Shown one piece after another: positions 1 to 12,240 of a DNA stretch of 64,000 bases (position 1 is its first letter; every line of letters begins with the position of its first letter). The stretch spans positions 62,001 to 126,000 of the forward strand of contig NZ_CATNLY010000001.1 in NCBI RefSeq assembly GCF_950100655.1, read 5' to 3'. The stretch comes from Pleomorphomonas sp. T1.2MG-36. Lineage in GTDB: Bacteria > Pseudomonadota > Alphaproteobacteria > Rhizobiales > Pleomorphomonadaceae. The translations under genes and the position numbers were made by a program. A model generated the notes under the pieces. The model searched no databases. It was not told where the DNA came from and saw only the letters and a list, made by a program, of their open reading frames with translations.

Positions 1-723
1 CATGGCCGGCGAGCCGATGAAGCGGGCGACGAACAGATTGTCGGGCGTATGATAGAGCTCCATCGGCGTACCGACCTGCTCGACCACGCCGAAGTTGAGC
101 ACCACGATGCGGTCGGCGAGCGTCATCGCCTCCACCTGATCGTGCGTCACGTAGATCATGGTGGTGTCGGCCATCCGCTCGTGCAGCTTGGCGATCTCCA
201 GGCGCGTTGCTACGCGCAAGGCCGCGTCGAGGTTGGAGAGCGGTTCGTCGAACAGGAAGACCTTGGGGTCGCGGACAATGGCCCGGCCGATGGCGACACG
301 CTGCCGCTGGCCACCGGACAGTTGCTTGGGAAGGCGGTCGAGATAGGGCGTGATCTGCAGCATGTCGGCCGCTTCACGCACCCGCCGGTCCTGCTCGCCT
401 TGCGATGCCTTCGCCAGCTTCAGGCCGAAGGCCATGTTCTCGTAGACCGTCATGTGGGGGTAGAGAGCATAGCTCTGAAACACCATGGCGATGCCGCGCT
501 TGGAGGGCGGCAGGGTGTTGACGACGGCACCACCGATTTCCAGCGTTCCCTCGGTGATGTCTTCGAGGCCGGCGATGAGCCGAAGGAGCGTCGACTTGCC
601 GCAGCCGGAGGGGCCGACGAAGACGACGAACTCGCCGGACTTGATGTCGAGGTCGATGCCGTGCAGCACTTGCACGGCGCCATAGGCCTTCTTGACTTGC
701 TTGAGCTTCAGTCCGGCTGACAT
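1..723 (-). CDS. aglK: Alpha-glucoside/sugar ABC transporter ATP-binding protein, AglK/UgpC type (partial, C-terminus beyond left edge)
   Basis: ATPase that powers sugar import through the two permeases encoded upstream in the operon. The 241 residues present include Walker A (GPSGCGKST, about residues 37-45), the ABC signature LSGGQ (135-139), Walker B FLFDEP (156-161) and a switch histidine in VTHDQ. The gene is cut by the window edge, so the C-terminal TOBE regulatory domain of this family is missing from view. The ATG at 723 follows a strong ribosome binding site (GGGAGGAG). It is the last visible gene of a leftward aglE-F-G-A-K-ordered operon, the order known from Sinorhizobium meliloti; the specific aglK name rests on that order, since UgpC, MalK and ThuK look alike. 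Confidence 0.9.
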   Translation of the reverse strand, partial: MSAGLKLKQVKKAYGAVQVLHGIDLDIKSGEFVVFVGPSGCGKSTLLRLIAGLEDITEGTLEIGGAVVNTLPPSKRGIAMVFQSYALYPHMTVYENMAFGLKLAKASQGEQDRRVREAADMLQITPYLDRLPKQLSGGQRQRVAIGRAIVRDPKVFLFDEPLSNLDAALRVATRLEIAKLHERMADTTMIYVTHDQVEAMTLADRIVVLNFGVVEQVGTPMELYHTPDNLFVARFIGSPAM

Positions 724-816
724 GCGCAACTCCTCCCTCAATTCCCGAAGGGTTCTCCCAACCCGGTTCCTGGAACCCGGCCGCCCCACGAAAGGGCAGC
801 CGGTCATTCGTTCAGA

Positions 817-2478
817 TCATTTCACCTTGGCGACGAAGGCGCTTTCGGCCGGCAGCGTCACCATGCCTTCGACAATCCTCGAGGCGAAGCCGAGGTCGGC
901 GGTTGCCGCCACGGAAAGGTCCGCGGGCACGGGGAAGCCAGCACCCGTCCTGCCGAAGTTGAAGACGCAGAGCACCTTGTCGTCGCCTGCTTCGCGCAGG
1001 AAGGCGAGGATGTCGCCATCGGACTCGAGAAAGCGCACCGTGCCCTTGGTGAGCGCCTGGCTCGTCTTGCGCCAGGCGATCATGGCCTTGTAGAGCTCGT
1101 ATTGGCTTTCGGGCTTGCCGACCTGCTGATCCACTGCCTTGGCGAGGTGGTCCTGCGACACCGGCAGCCAGGGCTTGGCAGTCGAAAAGCCGGCATTCGC
1201 GGCCTCGGCTTCCCAAACCATCGGCGTGCGGCAGCCGTCGCGCCCCTTGAACTCCGGCCAGAAGCGAATGCCGTAGGGATCGACCAGATCCTCGAAGGCG
1301 AGATCTGCCTCGGTGAGGCCGAGCTCGTCGCCCTCATAGATGCAGACCGAACCGCGCAGGCTGAGGTGAAGGGTCGCCATCAGCTTGCCCTGCTGCGCCG
1401 GGTTCTGCGCATAGGGCAAATGGCGCGTCGCATAACGGACGACGTCGTGGTTGGACAACGCCCAGCAGGGCCATGCATCGCCGGCGCCGGCCTCGAAGGT
1501 CTTCAGCGTCTTTTCGATATAGGCTCGGGACGGCTCTCCTCCGAGAAGGTCGAAGGTGTAGCTCATGTGCAGCTTGTCGCCGCCCGAGGTGTAGGCGATC
1601 ATCGTCTTGAGGGACCGATCGCCGTCTCCGATCTCGCCGACCGTGGTGGAGCCAGGGTACTGGTCGAGCAGCTGACGCATACGCTTCAGGAAGTCGAGAT
1701 TTTCCGGCTGGCTCTTGTCGTGGACATGATCCTGCCGGAGATAGGGATTGACCCGTGGCGCATCGATGGCGTCGACCGGTCGCGTCTGCGGCGGATTGGC
1801 GCGCAGCTCCTTGTCATGGAAATAGAAGTTCACCGTGTCGAGTCGGAAGCCGTCGACGCCGAGTTCGAGCCAGAACTTCAACACGTCCAACAGGGCATCC
1901 TGAACCGCGGGCGTGTGGAAGTTGAGGTCGGGCTGGCTGGCGAGGAAATTATGCAGGTAATACTGGCAGCGCCGTGTATCCCACTCCCATGCGGAGCCGC
2001 CGAAGACGGACAGCCAGTTGTTGGGCGGCGTGCCGTCCGGCTGGGCGTCCGCCCAGACATACCAGTCCGCCTTGGCGTTGATCTGGTCCTTCCGGCTTTC
2101 TGAGAACCACGGATGCAGATCCGACGTGTGGCTCAGCACCTGATCGATGATCACCTTGATTCCGCGCCGATGCGCCTCGGCGACCATCTTCCGGAAGTCG
2201 TCCAACGTGCCGAAGATGGGGTCGATGTCGCAATAGTCGGAAACGTCGTAGCCAAAATCCTTCATCGGCGACTTGAAGAAGGGCGACAGCCAGATGGCGT
2301 CGACGCCGAGGTCTTCGAGATAGCCGAGGCGAGCGGTGACGCCGGCGAGATCGCCGATGCCGTCGCCATTGGAGTCCTGGAACGAGCGCGGATAGATCTG
2401 GTAGATCACCGCGCCACGCCACCAGTCGGGATCGGCGGTCCGGTCGGCGCTTGCAACGGCTTTTTCGAGTGTCGTCAT
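817..2478 (-). CDS. aglA: Alpha-glucosidase, GH13 family (AglA-like)
   Basis: Cytoplasmic glycoside hydrolase of 553 residues, the normal size for bacterial alpha-glucosidases. It would hydrolyse the terminal alpha-glucosyl bond of imported sucrose, maltose, trehalulose-type sugars or small maltooligosaccharides. The N-terminus carries the family hallmark WWRGAVIYQIYPRSF and the calcium-site-like DSNGDGIGD. The catalytic triad is recognisable: nucleophile Asp in GFRLDT, acid/base Glu in TVGEIGD, and the third Asp in LSNHD. No signal peptide is seen, which fits hydrolysis after uptake. It sits between the permease and ATPase genes of the operon, as aglA does in S. meliloti. Sugar specificity cannot be read from the sequence. 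Confidence 0.93.
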   Translation of the reverse strand: MTTLEKAVASADRTADPDWWRGAVIYQIYPRSFQDSNGDGIGDLAGVTARLGYLEDLGVDAIWLSPFFKSPMKDFGYDVSDYCDIDPIFGTLDDFRKMVAEAHRRGIKVIIDQVLSHTSDLHPWFSESRKDQINAKADWYVWADAQPDGTPPNNWLSVFGGSAWEWDTRRCQYYLHNFLASQPDLNFHTPAVQDALLDVLKFWLELGVDGFRLDTVNFYFHDKELRANPPQTRPVDAIDAPRVNPYLRQDHVHDKSQPENLDFLKRMRQLLDQYPGSTTVGEIGDGDRSLKTMIAYTSGGDKLHMSYTFDLLGGEPSRAYIEKTLKTFEAGAGDAWPCWALSNHDVVRYATRHLPYAQNPAQQGKLMATLHLSLRGSVCIYEGDELGLTEADLAFEDLVDPYGIRFWPEFKGRDGCRTPMVWEAEAANAGFSTAKPWLPVSQDHLAKAVDQQVGKPESQYELYKAMIAWRKTSQALTKGTVRFLESDGDILAFLREAGDDKVLCVFNFGRTGAGFPVPADLSVAATADLGFASRIVEGMVTLPAESAFVAKVK

Positions 2479-2554
2479 TCCTGTTGATCTTTCTCTTCAT
2501 CGCGATGCCGGCGGGGAGGGCGTCGGCACGGTCCATCTTGTTCGAGCTGTGGCG

Positions 2555-2606
2555 CGGACGCAAAGCTTGCTTCGGCGTCCGGCCCCGCTTCGAGACGCGG
2601 CGTCTC
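2555..2606 (-). repeat. Two successive inverted repeats between permease gene and aglA
   Basis: The 131-bp gap between the inner permease gene and aglA holds two hairpin-forming repeats. One has 7-bp arms CGGACGC/GCGTCCG at 2555-2561 and 2575-2581. The second is a nearly loopless 15-bp palindrome with arms GAGACGC/GCGTCTC at 2592-2606. Neither is followed by a T-tract on the minus strand. Their place inside an operon suggests an mRNA-stabilising or partial attenuation role that sets the ratio of transporter to hydrolase; this is inference. Confidence 0.5.
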
Positions 2607-2609
2607 TTC

Positions 2610-3439
<830 letters not shown>

Positions 3440-3443
<4 letters not shown>

Positions 3444-4426
3444 CGGTCTCCTCCGTCGAAGCGGACCTTGCCGAGCCAGATGTAGAGAATGGTCATCAGG
3501 GCGATGATCAGGAACAGCATGGTCGACTGTGCCGAGCCGTAGGCGAACTTGTCGAAGTCGATCAGGTTCTCGCGTGCCAGGACCGAGATTGTCTTCGTCT
3601 GTGAGCTATTGGGCGTCAGCACGTAGATCAGGTCGAAGATGCGCATGGCATCGAGCAGGCGGAAGATTACCGCCACCATCAGGGCCGGACGCACCAGCGG
3701 CAACGTCACTTTCCAGAAGGTCTTGACCGGGTGAACGCCGTCGAGAGCCGCCGCTTCGTAGATATCGCGCGGGATCATCTGCAAGCCGGCGAGAATGAGG
3801 AGCGCCATGAACGGCGTCGTTTTCCAGACGTCGACGATGAGCACGGCGATCATGGCCGTGTCGGACGAGGCCGTCCAGGCGATCTTGTGATCGATCAGGC
3901 CGAACATCAGCAGCACGTCGTTGATGATGCCGAATTGGTCGTTCAGCATCCATCCCCACATGCGGGCGGAAACGATGGTCGGGATGGCCCAGGGAATGAG
4001 GATGGCAGCGCGTACGATGCCGCGCCCCTTGAACTCGGCGTTGAGCACCAGCGCCACGACGGTGCCGAGGATGGTCTCGAGCGTCACCGACAGCACGGAA
4101 AAGCGGACCGTGTTCCAGACGGCGTTCCACCAGACGGGGTCGGCAAGCAGACCCGACCATATGATGCGGCCGCTCTTCAGCACCGTCCAGCCGAGGTAGT
4201 TTTTGAAGCCCACCAGCTCTGCGCCGTAGAGGTTGGTCAGCGAGGCATTGGTGAACGAGAAGTAGATGGTTCTGAGAAGCGGCCATCCGGCGACGATGGC
4301 GAGCGCGACCAGCATCGGAACCAGGAACCAGCCGGCGGCCCTCAGGCGCTGGCGCATCAATTCGGACTTGACCCGCTTGGGATGTCCGGTCGGCACGATC
4401 CGGATCGTCGATTGGGTGGAGGCCAT
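3440..4426 (-). CDS. Carbohydrate ABC transporter permease (AglF/ThuF-type, MalF-like)
   Basis: Inner-membrane permease of 328 residues, partner of the permease that overlaps its stop codon. It has an N-terminal membrane segment after a basic cytoplasmic start, followed by a core of about five segments with the EAA loop EAAALDGVHPVKTFWKV. An in-frame start further upstream (4477) exists, but the ATG at 4426 is preceded by AGGA at proper spacing and gives the family length, so it is preferred. It lies 244 bp downstream of the binding-protein gene in the same leftward operon. Confidence 0.91.
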
Positions 4427-4491
4427 GGCAATTCCTGCAATGGAGTGCGGAAGGCATCGGTGCCGTCGTGGCGGCATCGATCAAGCGCAGC

Positions 4492-4514
4492 CCGGAAACC
4501 GTGATGGTTTTCGG
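4492..4514 (-). repeat. Intercistronic hairpin downstream of the binding-protein gene
   Basis: Arms CCGGAAACC and GGTTTTCGG (9 bp, one G-T wobble) enclose a 5-base loop in the 244-bp gap between the binding-protein and permease genes. There is no T-tract. Hairpins at this place, as in malE-malF, are known to protect the upstream mRNA and let the binding protein be made in excess; that role is inferred here from position only. Confidence 0.5.
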
Positions 4515-4670
4515 CAGCCGTCTCTTGGTCTGGAATAGTTCGGAGGGGCTCGACAGCCTTCGGTCCGAACCAGGTCCAGACAGGCAGGGAGTGGAGCGAA
4601 CCACTCGGAAGGTGCGGCCGCCCGATCGCCGAAGGGGATGGCGTCGGACGGCCGTCGAGCCGAGGTCGGC

Positions 4671-5936
<1,266 letters not shown>

Positions 5937-6003
5937 CAAGTCCTCCCTTGAATGCGGCACTTCTCCCGAATGCCGCAACTGGGTACGAAGCGCTCGAAAC
6001 CTC

Positions 6004-6015
6004 CAAAGCGCTTTG
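6004..6015. promoter_or_regulatory. Palindromic LacI-family operator
   Basis: CAAAGCGCTTTG is a perfect 12-bp palindrome with the central CG typical of LacI/GalR operators. It lies just downstream of the -10 element of the binding-protein-gene promoter, where a bound repressor would block initiation. A second AGCGCT core occurs 18 bp away at 5989-5994 with poorly matched flanks and may be a weak second site. Confidence 0.75.
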
Positions 6016-6024
6016 AACGTCGAG

Positions 6025-6053
6025 ATCATCCTTGAAAGCCGCGTTCCTGTCAA
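6025..6053 (-). promoter_or_regulatory. Sigma-70 promoter of the alpha-glucoside operon
   Basis: On the minus strand a consensus -35 TTGACA (6053-6048) is followed after 17 bases by GATGAT (6030-6025), four of six matches to the -10 consensus. The predicted start site near 6018 puts the palindromic operator at about +3 to +15. The start codon of the binding-protein gene is about 80 bases downstream. Confidence 0.65.
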
Positions 6054-6244
6054 CTGGTCAATGTAACCGTTTGCAGGGAGGATTTCGGGTAACGGGACAG
6101 GGCGTTCGGCCGTGCTGATCCTTTAAGCAGGCTGGACAATGGGTGTAACAATAACGCTACAAATGGTAAGGCACGCTCATCGGCGTCGGCTCCCGGTCCA
6201 TGGGGGAAGAACGAGGCGGCTTCCGATGGCGACGGAAATTGACA

Positions 6245-7270
6245 ATGAATCTTAAGGAATTGGCCGCCGAGCTGCATTTGTCGCAGACGACAGTCAGTCG
6301 CGCGCTCAACGGATACCCCGAGGTCAGCGAAAAAACGCGTGAAATCGTGCTCGCCGCTGCGCAACGTTTCGGATATCGGCCCAGTCCGGCGGCGCGACGG
6401 CTCGCGACGGGACGTGCCCACGCATTAGGCGTCGTCTTTAACGCCGAGCGAAACGCCCTGATGGATCCGCTTTTCGTCGAATATCTTGCCGGGGTGGCCG
6501 AAACCAGCGCCAAGCAGGGCTTCGATATTCTCATCAGTCCGTCGACGCCGCGCGACGAGATCGTCACGTTCGGGCGCCTTGCCCGCGACGGTACGGTTGA
6601 TGCGGTCATACTCTCCGCCCCCCAGACCACCGACGAGCGCATTGCCCTGCTCAAGGAGCTGAAGTTCCCCTTCGTCGTGCATGGGCGGCCGCCGGATCCG
6701 ACCGGCATCTCCTACATAGACATCGACAATTTCGGCGCGTTCCAGCAGGCGACCAGCTTCCTGATCCAGCTCGGTCATCGACGCGTCACGCTGATCAACG
6801 GTGAGGAGCACTTCACTTTCGCCCAGGATCGCTCGCGCGGCGCCGCCATTGCCTTTGCCGCCGCCGGATTGCCGCCGGACATGCTCGAAGAGCATTTCAT
6901 GCCGATGACCGCCGAGAATGCCTATCGATGTGCCCGGCAGGCGCTGGAGAACGAGGACCGCCCGACGGCCTTCCTGTGCGGCTCCATCCTCGTGGCGCTT
7001 GGCGTGCTGCGAGCCGCCGCCGAACTCGGCCTCGAAGTGCCGCGCGATCTTTCCATCGTGGCTCACGACGATGAGATGCCCGCTTTCCCCGCAGATCAGT
7101 TTCATCCCCAGCTTACCACCACGCGTTCGTCGATCCGCGCCGCCGGAACCAGGGTGGCGGAGATGGCTTTGGCTCGCGTGGCCGGCCAGAAGCCGGGTAC
7201 GGTCGCCGAGGTCTGGCCGGTGCAGCTTATCGTCCGGGGATCGACGGCTGCCGCGCCTGAGAAGGTGTGA
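6245..7270 (+). CDS. aglR: LacI-family transcriptional regulator (AglR-like repressor)
   Basis: DNA-binding repressor of 341 residues, normal for LacI/GalR proteins. The N-terminal helix-turn-helix reads MNLKELAAELHLSQTTVSRA and is followed by the hinge-helix region RRLATGRA. The rest is a periplasmic-binding-protein-like sugar sensor with FPFVVHGRP and SIVAHDD signatures. The ATG at 6245 begins exactly where family members begin; the upstream in-frame ATG at 6200 would add an unusual basic tail. It is divergent from the alpha-glucoside operon and very probably represses it at the CAAAGCGCTTTG palindrome. Release by an imported alpha-glucoside is inferred from AglR of S. meliloti. Confidence 0.9.
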   Translation: MNLKELAAELHLSQTTVSRALNGYPEVSEKTREIVLAAAQRFGYRPSPAARRLATGRAHALGVVFNAERNALMDPLFVEYLAGVAETSAKQGFDILISPSTPRDEIVTFGRLARDGTVDAVILSAPQTTDERIALLKELKFPFVVHGRPPDPTGISYIDIDNFGAFQQATSFLIQLGHRRVTLINGEEHFTFAQDRSRGAAIAFAAAGLPPDMLEEHFMPMTAENAYRCARQALENEDRPTAFLCGSILVALGVLRAAAELGLEVPRDLSIVAHDDEMPAFPADQFHPQLTTTRSSIRAAGTRVAEMALARVAGQKPGTVAEVWPVQLIVRGSTAAAPEKV

Positions 7271-7512
7271 TGGCGAAGTTGCCGTGTTGTCGTTCCCGGT
7301 GATTAGAATACTAATCCAGTAGTTAATTGGCATTTCCGAGTGCCGGTCAAAGCAAAACGCGGCCGGCGGAAAGATTTTCTCTTTTCTGCTTTGGTCGGAG
7401 TGTGCGCTTTCTTGAGAGCAATGAGGGGACTTGGTACCGCTTTGCCAGTATCTCCGGTCAAAGGGGCTGGGGAATGAAGTCGCGAGGCCGGTCGCGCCCG
7501 AGGTGAGTTCAG

Positions 7513-8421
7513 GTGTCCCAGGATCGTCTGACCCATTTGAAGCGTCTTGAAGCGGAAGCCATACACATCATCCGCGAGGTCGCGGCGGAGTTCCGCAATC
7601 CCGTGATGCTCTATTCGATCGGCAAGGACAGCTCGGTGATGCTGCGCCTGGCGCTCAAAGCCTTCTATCCCGGCAAGTTGCCGTTCCCGCTGCTTCACGT
7701 CGATACCACCTGGAAGTTTCGCGAAATGATCGCCTTCCGTGACGCGACGGTGAGGCAGGAGGGGCTCGATCTTCTCGTCCACACCAACCAGGACGGCGTC
7801 GCCGCCGGCATCAGCCCCTTCACTCACGGTTCGTCCGTCTACACCAACGTCATGAAGACCGAAGCCCTCAAGCAGGCGCTGACGGCCCACGGCTTCGACG
7901 CGGCCTTTGGCGGCGCCCGCCGCGACGAGGAGAAGAGCAGGGCGAAGGAGCGCGTGTTCTCCTTCCGCACCGACACCCACGCCTGGGATCCCAAGAACCA
8001 GCGCCCGGAGCTGTGGCGCCTCTACAACTCCCGAGTCCGGCCGGGCGAGAGCATCCGCGTCTTCCCCCTGTCCAACTGGACCGAGCTCGACATCTGGCAA
8101 TACATCCTGCTCGAAAAGATCCCGATCGTGCCGCTCTACTTCTCCGCCGAGCGGCCGGTGGTGAACCGTGGTGGCCAGTGGATCATGGTCGATGACGACC
8201 GCCTGCCGCTTCTTTCAGGCGAAAGCCCCGAACTGCGCCGCGTTCGTTTCCGCACGCTGGGCTGCTACCCGCTGACCGCCGCCGTCGAGAGCGATGCGGC
8301 GACCCTGCCGGAGATCGTCCGGGAGATGCTGATTGCCCGCACATCCGAGCGGTCCGGTCGCCTGATCGATCACGACGACAGCGCTTCCATGGAGAAGAAG
8401 AAGCGGGAAGGCTATTTCTGA
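7513..8421 (+). CDS. cysD: Sulfate adenylyltransferase subunit 2 (CysD)
   Basis: Small catalytic subunit of ATP sulfurylase, which makes adenosine 5'-phosphosulfate (APS) from ATP and sulfate in the cytoplasm. The 302-residue length is canonical. It has the PP-loop nucleotide-binding motif SIGKDSSVM, the conserved [15 protein letters not shown] segment and the C-terminal KKKREGYF. It starts at GTG behind a GAGGTGAG site. Its stop overlaps the start of the next gene (TGATG), so CysD and CysNC are made together. Confidence 0.97.
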   Translation: MSQDRLTHLKRLEAEAIHIIREVAAEFRNPVMLYSIGKDSSVMLRLALKAFYPGKLPFPLLHVDTTWKFREMIAFRDATVRQEGLDLLVHTNQDGVAAGISPFTHGSSVYTNVMKTEALKQALTAHGFDAAFGGARRDEEKSRAKERVFSFRTDTHAWDPKNQRPELWRLYNSRVRPGESIRVFPLSNWTELDIWQYILLEKIPIVPLYFSAERPVVNRGGQWIMVDDDRLPLLSGESPELRRVRFRTLGCYPLTAAVESDAATLPEIVREMLIARTSERSGRLIDHDDSASMEKKKREGYF

Positions 8422-10349
8422 TGAACGCCATCGATCCGAATGTCGCCGCGGATGCGTCCGCTTTCACGGACTATCTCGGCCGGCACGAGAAGAAGAGCCT
8501 CCTGCGCTTTCTCACTTGCGGTTCGGTCGACGACGGCAAGTCGACGCTGATCGGCCGTCTGCTCTATGACTCCAAGCTGCTGTTCGAGGACCAGCTTCTG
8601 AGCCTCGAAAAGGACTCCCGCAAGCACGGTACCGTCGGCGACGACATCGACCTCGCCTTGCTCGTCGACGGCCTTGAGGCCGAGCGCGAGCAGGGCATCA
8701 CCATCGACGTCGCCTATCGTTTCTTCTCGACCGACCGGCGCAAGTTCATCGTCGCCGACACGCCCGGCCACGAGCAGTACACGCGCAACATGGCGACCGG
8801 CGCCTCGACGTCCGACCTCGCGGTGATCCTGATCGATGCCAGGCGGGGCGTGCTGACTCAGACCCGCCGTCATTCCTTCATCGTCTCGCTGGTCGGCATC
8901 CGTCACGTCGTGCTGGCGGTGAACAAGATCGACCTCGTCGATTTTTCCGAGGCCATCTTCGAGGCCATCGTCGCCGACTACCGCGCCTTCGCCGCCCGTC
9001 TCGGCTTTGAAACGTTGACGGCCATTCCGCTCAGTGCCCGCTACGGCGACAACGTGCTCGAGCGCAGCCCTCGCATGCCCTGGTACGACGGTCCGACGCT
9101 GGTCGAACACCTGGAGACCGTGGCGGTGGATGACGACGCATCCGAGCGGCCATTTCGCCTGCCGGTGCAGTGGGTCAACCGGCCAAACCTGGATTTCCGC
9201 GGTTTTTCGGGCACCATCGCCTCCGGTACCGTGCGGCGTGGCGACGCCATGGTGGTGGCGAAGTCCGGCCGGACCTCGACGGTGAAGTCCATCGTGACCT
9301 TCGATGGCGAGCTCGACGTTGCCTCGGCCGGCGAGGCGGTGACGTTGACGCTCGACGATGAGATCGACATCTCGCGCGGCGACTTGCTGACCGGCGCCAT
9401 CGATCGTCCGGAGGTGGCCGATCAGTTCGCGGCTCATTTGATATGGATGGCCGACGATCCCCTCCTGCCCGGGCGTCCCTATCTCCTCAAGATCGGCGCC
9501 CGTCAGGTCGGGGCCCAGGTGACGACGATCCGCCACAAGATCGACGTCAACACCGGCGGCGAGCTGCCGGCCAGAAGCCTGTCGCTCAACGAAGTCGGCG
9601 TCGCCCATCTCTCCCTGTCGGAAGCGGTCGCTTTCGATCCCTATGCCGTCAATCGCGAGACGGGCGCCTTCATCATCATCGACCGGCTGTCGAACCTCAC
9701 GGTCGGCGCCGGCATGATCGACCATGGGCTTCGCCGGGCCGGCAACATCCACTGGCAGGCGCTCGACGTCGACAAGCGGGCGAGGGCGCTCGCCAAAGGA
9801 CAGAAGTCGGCCGTCGTCTGGTTCACCGGGCTCTCCGGTGCCGGCAAGTCGACCATTGCCAACCTCGTCGAGAAGAAACTGACGGCGCTCGGGCGCCATG
9901 CCTACATCCTCGACGGCGACAATGTCCGCCACGGCCTCAATCGCGATCTCGGCTTCTCGGATGCCGATCGCGTCGAAAACATCCGCCGCGTCGCGGAAAC
10001 GGCCAAGCTGTTCGTCGACGCCGGTCTGATCGTGCTGGTGTCGTTCATCTCGCCTTTCCGGGCGGAACGGCAACTGGCGCGTGAGCTGGTCGAGGATGGC
10101 GAGTTCGTCGAGGTTTTCGTGGATACGCCGCTCGATGTTGCGGAGGCGCGTGATCCCAAGGGGCTCTACGCGAAGGCGAGGGCCGGCGAGATTGCCCGAT
10201 TCACCGGCGTGTCCTCGCCCTACGAGCCGCCTGAGGAGGCGGAAATCCGCCTCGACACCACCAATGCCGCTGCTGACGTGCTGGCCGAGCATGTCGTGGC
10301 CTATCTCCAAGAGGCCGGAATCATTCCCGGCGTCGAGGTGACGATCTGA
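8421..10349 (+). CDS. cysNC: Bifunctional sulfate adenylyltransferase subunit 1 / adenylylsulfate kinase (CysN-CysC fusion)
   Basis: A 642-residue fusion that regulates APS synthesis by GTP hydrolysis and then phosphorylates APS to PAPS. The N-terminal CysN part has the G1 motif GSVDDGKST (about residues 34-42), the G3 motif [11 protein letters not shown] and the G4 motif NKIDLV, then EF-Tu-like beta-barrel domains. The C-terminal CysC kinase begins near residue 460, with the P-loop GLSGAGKST at 470-478 and [10 protein letters not shown]. Such fusions (NodQ type) are common in rhizobia. With cysD it forms a two-gene sulfate activation operon for cysteine synthesis or sulfation; no sulfotransferase is nearby. 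Confidence 0.97.
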   Translation: MNAIDPNVAADASAFTDYLGRHEKKSLLRFLTCGSVDDGKSTLIGRLLYDSKLLFEDQLLSLEKDSRKHGTVGDDIDLALLVDGLEAEREQGITIDVAYRFFSTDRRKFIVADTPGHEQYTRNMATGASTSDLAVILIDARRGVLTQTRRHSFIVSLVGIRHVVLAVNKIDLVDFSEAIFEAIVADYRAFAARLGFETLTAIPLSARYGDNVLERSPRMPWYDGPTLVEHLETVAVDDDASERPFRLPVQWVNRPNLDFRGFSGTIASGTVRRGDAMVVAKSGRTSTVKSIVTFDGELDVASAGEAVTLTLDDEIDISRGDLLTGAIDRPEVADQFAAHLIWMADDPLLPGRPYLLKIGARQVGAQVTTIRHKIDVNTGGELPARSLSLNEVGVAHLSLSEAVAFDPYAVNRETGAFIIIDRLSNLTVGAGMIDHGLRRAGNIHWQALDVDKRARALAKGQKSAVVWFTGLSGAGKSTIANLVEKKLTALGRHAYILDGDNVRHGLNRDLGFSDADRVENIRRVAETAKLFVDAGLIVLVSFISPFRAERQLARELVEDGEFVEVFVDTPLDVAEARDPKGLYAKARAGEIARFTGVSSPYEPPEEAEIRLDTTNAAADVLAEHVVAYLQEAGIIPGVEVTI

Positions 10350-10352
10350 CGA

Positions 10353-11780
10353 TCAGGCGGACGGGCCGGCGCGATGAATCCGGCCCATCCGAAGCGTCAG
10401 GGCAAGCGGGGGAAACGCCAGCAGAACCGCCGCGATGAAGGCGGCGACCATCGCGAACCGGAGTCCTTCCGGCGAAGGATCGGTTGCAAAGCCCGCGAGA
10501 TTGCCGACGAGACCGAACACCGCCGAACCGGCCGCATAGCCCGCCGATTGCAACGTCGGCAGCAGCGCCGACGCCTTGTCGCGTTCGCCCTCGGGATAAG
10601 TTTCCATCACCACCTGGCAAAGGCTGCCCCAGGCGATGCCCATGCCGAGTCCGATCACCAACTGGCCGAGCATGACCAGCGAGAGCAGGTGTTCGGCCAT
10701 GGATGCGAGGCTCACGAGGAGGCCAACCACCACCACCGCCGCGCCGATGGAGATGAACGTGAGACGCCTGCCCATGCCGTCAAAGTTCGCCACCGTCACC
10801 GCGCCGGTACTCCAGGCGACGGCCATGATGGCGCCGATGCCGCCGGCGACGGCCGGGCCGTATCCCCAGAGGTGCTGCACGGCATAGACCAGGAACACGC
10901 CGGTCACCGATTGGGCGAGCGGCAGGAGGAAAATCGTCCACAGGCCAAGCCCCGGCACGCTCGAAAGGCTGAAGGCGCCGCGCGGCAGGATCGAGACGCG
11001 AGCGGAAAGATCGATGCGGACGGCGACGGTCAGGCAGAGAGCGGCGCCGGCCACCACGAGGGCGGCCTGCCAAGGTTCATCGAGTGCGACGGCGGCCACC
11101 GAGATGGCCATCATGCCGAGCGCCACGAGCCCGAGTCTGACGCCGGGGAAAAGCCCCGCGTCATAATTGCGCTCCTCTTGCGGCACCGCCACGTGGACGA
11201 GAACGAGGAAGACGGCGACGATCGGCAGGTTGATCAGGAAGGCGGCGCGCCAGCTGATGAACTCGGTGATGATGCCGGCCAGAACCGGGCCGCCGAAGGC
11301 CGCTGCGGCCCAGACGATCGCCTCGGCGCCGAACAGCTTGGCAACGAGCCGCGACGGAAAGAGCTGCGGGATCAGCGCGAAGGCGATGGCGGCGACCAGG
11401 CCTTCGCCGGCGCCTTGTACGGCGCGCCCGACCAATACCATCTCCATGCTCGGCGAGAGAGCCGCGGCGAGCGTGCCGATGGCGAATACGCCGCTGGCGA
11501 CGAACAGACAGCGGCGCGCCCCGAAGCGAGCCTTGAGCAACGGCGCCGAGGCGCCGGCTGTAATCGATGCGACGATGTAGACGGTGAGCGTCCAGGAAAG
11601 GTAGGCCTCGCCATGCAGCTCGCCCACCGCCGATGGCATCGCCGTGGACACCAGGAAGGCATTGAAGGCGAAGATCGCCGCGGCGAGCATGAGTGTCAGC
11701 GAGGCGGCAAGATAAGCCGGCGAAGCGAGTTCGGACCAACGGCCGGAAGAAGCGGAATTCATGACAAAAACGGCCAACAT
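10353..11780 (-). CDS. MFS transporter, 14-helix drug/proton-antiporter-like
   Basis: Polytopic inner-membrane protein of about 475 residues with roughly 14 hydrophobic segments, as in the DHA2-type branch of the major facilitator superfamily. The motif-A-like loop KARFGARRCLFVASG lies between helices 2 and 3, and helix 5 carries a GPVLAGIITE motif-C-like stretch typical of antiporters. An ATG at 11762 is an alternative start; neither candidate has a clear ribosome binding site. It converges on cysNC with only three bases between stops and is divergent from sdhE. The substrate is unknown. Confidence 0.85.
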   Translation of the reverse strand: MLAVFVMNSASSGRWSELASPAYLAASLTLMLAAAIFAFNAFLVSTAMPSAVGELHGEAYLSWTLTVYIVASITAGASAPLLKARFGARRCLFVASGVFAIGTLAAALSPSMEMVLVGRAVQGAGEGLVAAIAFALIPQLFPSRLVAKLFGAEAIVWAAAAFGGPVLAGIITEFISWRAAFLINLPIVAVFLVLVHVAVPQEERNYDAGLFPGVRLGLVALGMMAISVAAVALDEPWQAALVVAGAALCLTVAVRIDLSARVSILPRGAFSLSSVPGLGLWTIFLLPLAQSVTGVFLVYAVQHLWGYGPAVAGGIGAIMAVAWSTGAVTVANFDGMGRRLTFISIGAAVVVVGLLVSLASMAEHLLSLVMLGQLVIGLGMGIAWGSLCQVVMETYPEGERDKASALLPTLQSAGYAAGSAVFGLVGNLAGFATDPSPEGLRFAMVAAFIAAVLLAFPPLALTLRMGRIHRAGPSA

Positions 11781-11940
11781 AATACCGGAAAAGGCCGCCT
11801 CCTATAGCAGCCTTCGGCAGTCGCGGATATGGCGGACAACCGGTAATCGTTTACTTTCACCGGGAAAATCGGCTACAGACGGGAACGGCAAGGGGCCTTT
11901 CGAGCTGCCCTTCTCTCTTCGTTATCCTGGAGAAATATCA

Positions 11941-12234
11941 ATGTCCGGGCTCAGCCGAACGTCCGACGACCTTTCGCCGCGGCGCCGGAAAATTCTCTAC
12001 CACGCCTGGCATCGCGGCACGCGCGAGCTGGACCTCCTGCTTGGTCGCTTTGCCGACGATTCCATCGGCACGTTGACGGAAGGAGAGCTGGACGAGTTCG
12101 AGGCCCTGCTGGAGGTCGATGATCGCGAACTGTTCGGCTGGATTCTCGGCAAACTGCCTGTTCCGGACACCGCGCCCAAGGCGGTGCTTGCCAAGGTGTT
12201 GGCCTTCTCGCAAACCAACCCGCTTGCCGGCTGA
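11941..12234 (+). CDS. sdhE: FAD assembly factor SdhE (succinate dehydrogenase assembly factor 2 homologue)
   Basis: Small 97-residue protein that helps attach FAD covalently to SdhA of succinate dehydrogenase. The conserved RGTRE motif (RGxxE), followed by LDLLLGRFAD and the acidic EFEALLEVDDRELFGWI, is diagnostic. The ATG at 11941 has a GGAGAAATATC upstream region consistent with a ribosome binding site; the longer in-frame ORF from 11761 is rejected. In related Hyphomicrobiales sdhE commonly lies close to mfd; here a GGDEF gene stands between them. Confidence 0.93.
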   Translation: MSGLSRTSDDLSPRRRKILYHAWHRGTRELDLLLGRFADDSIGTLTEGELDEFEALLEVDDRELFGWILGKLPVPDTAPKAVLAKVLAFSQTNPLAG

Positions 12235-12240
12235 ACCGGG

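Noticed and set aside
5986..5997. Second LacI operator near 5990
   Set aside because: Only the AGCGCT core is palindromic; the flanks do not match, so it is not listed as a separate site.
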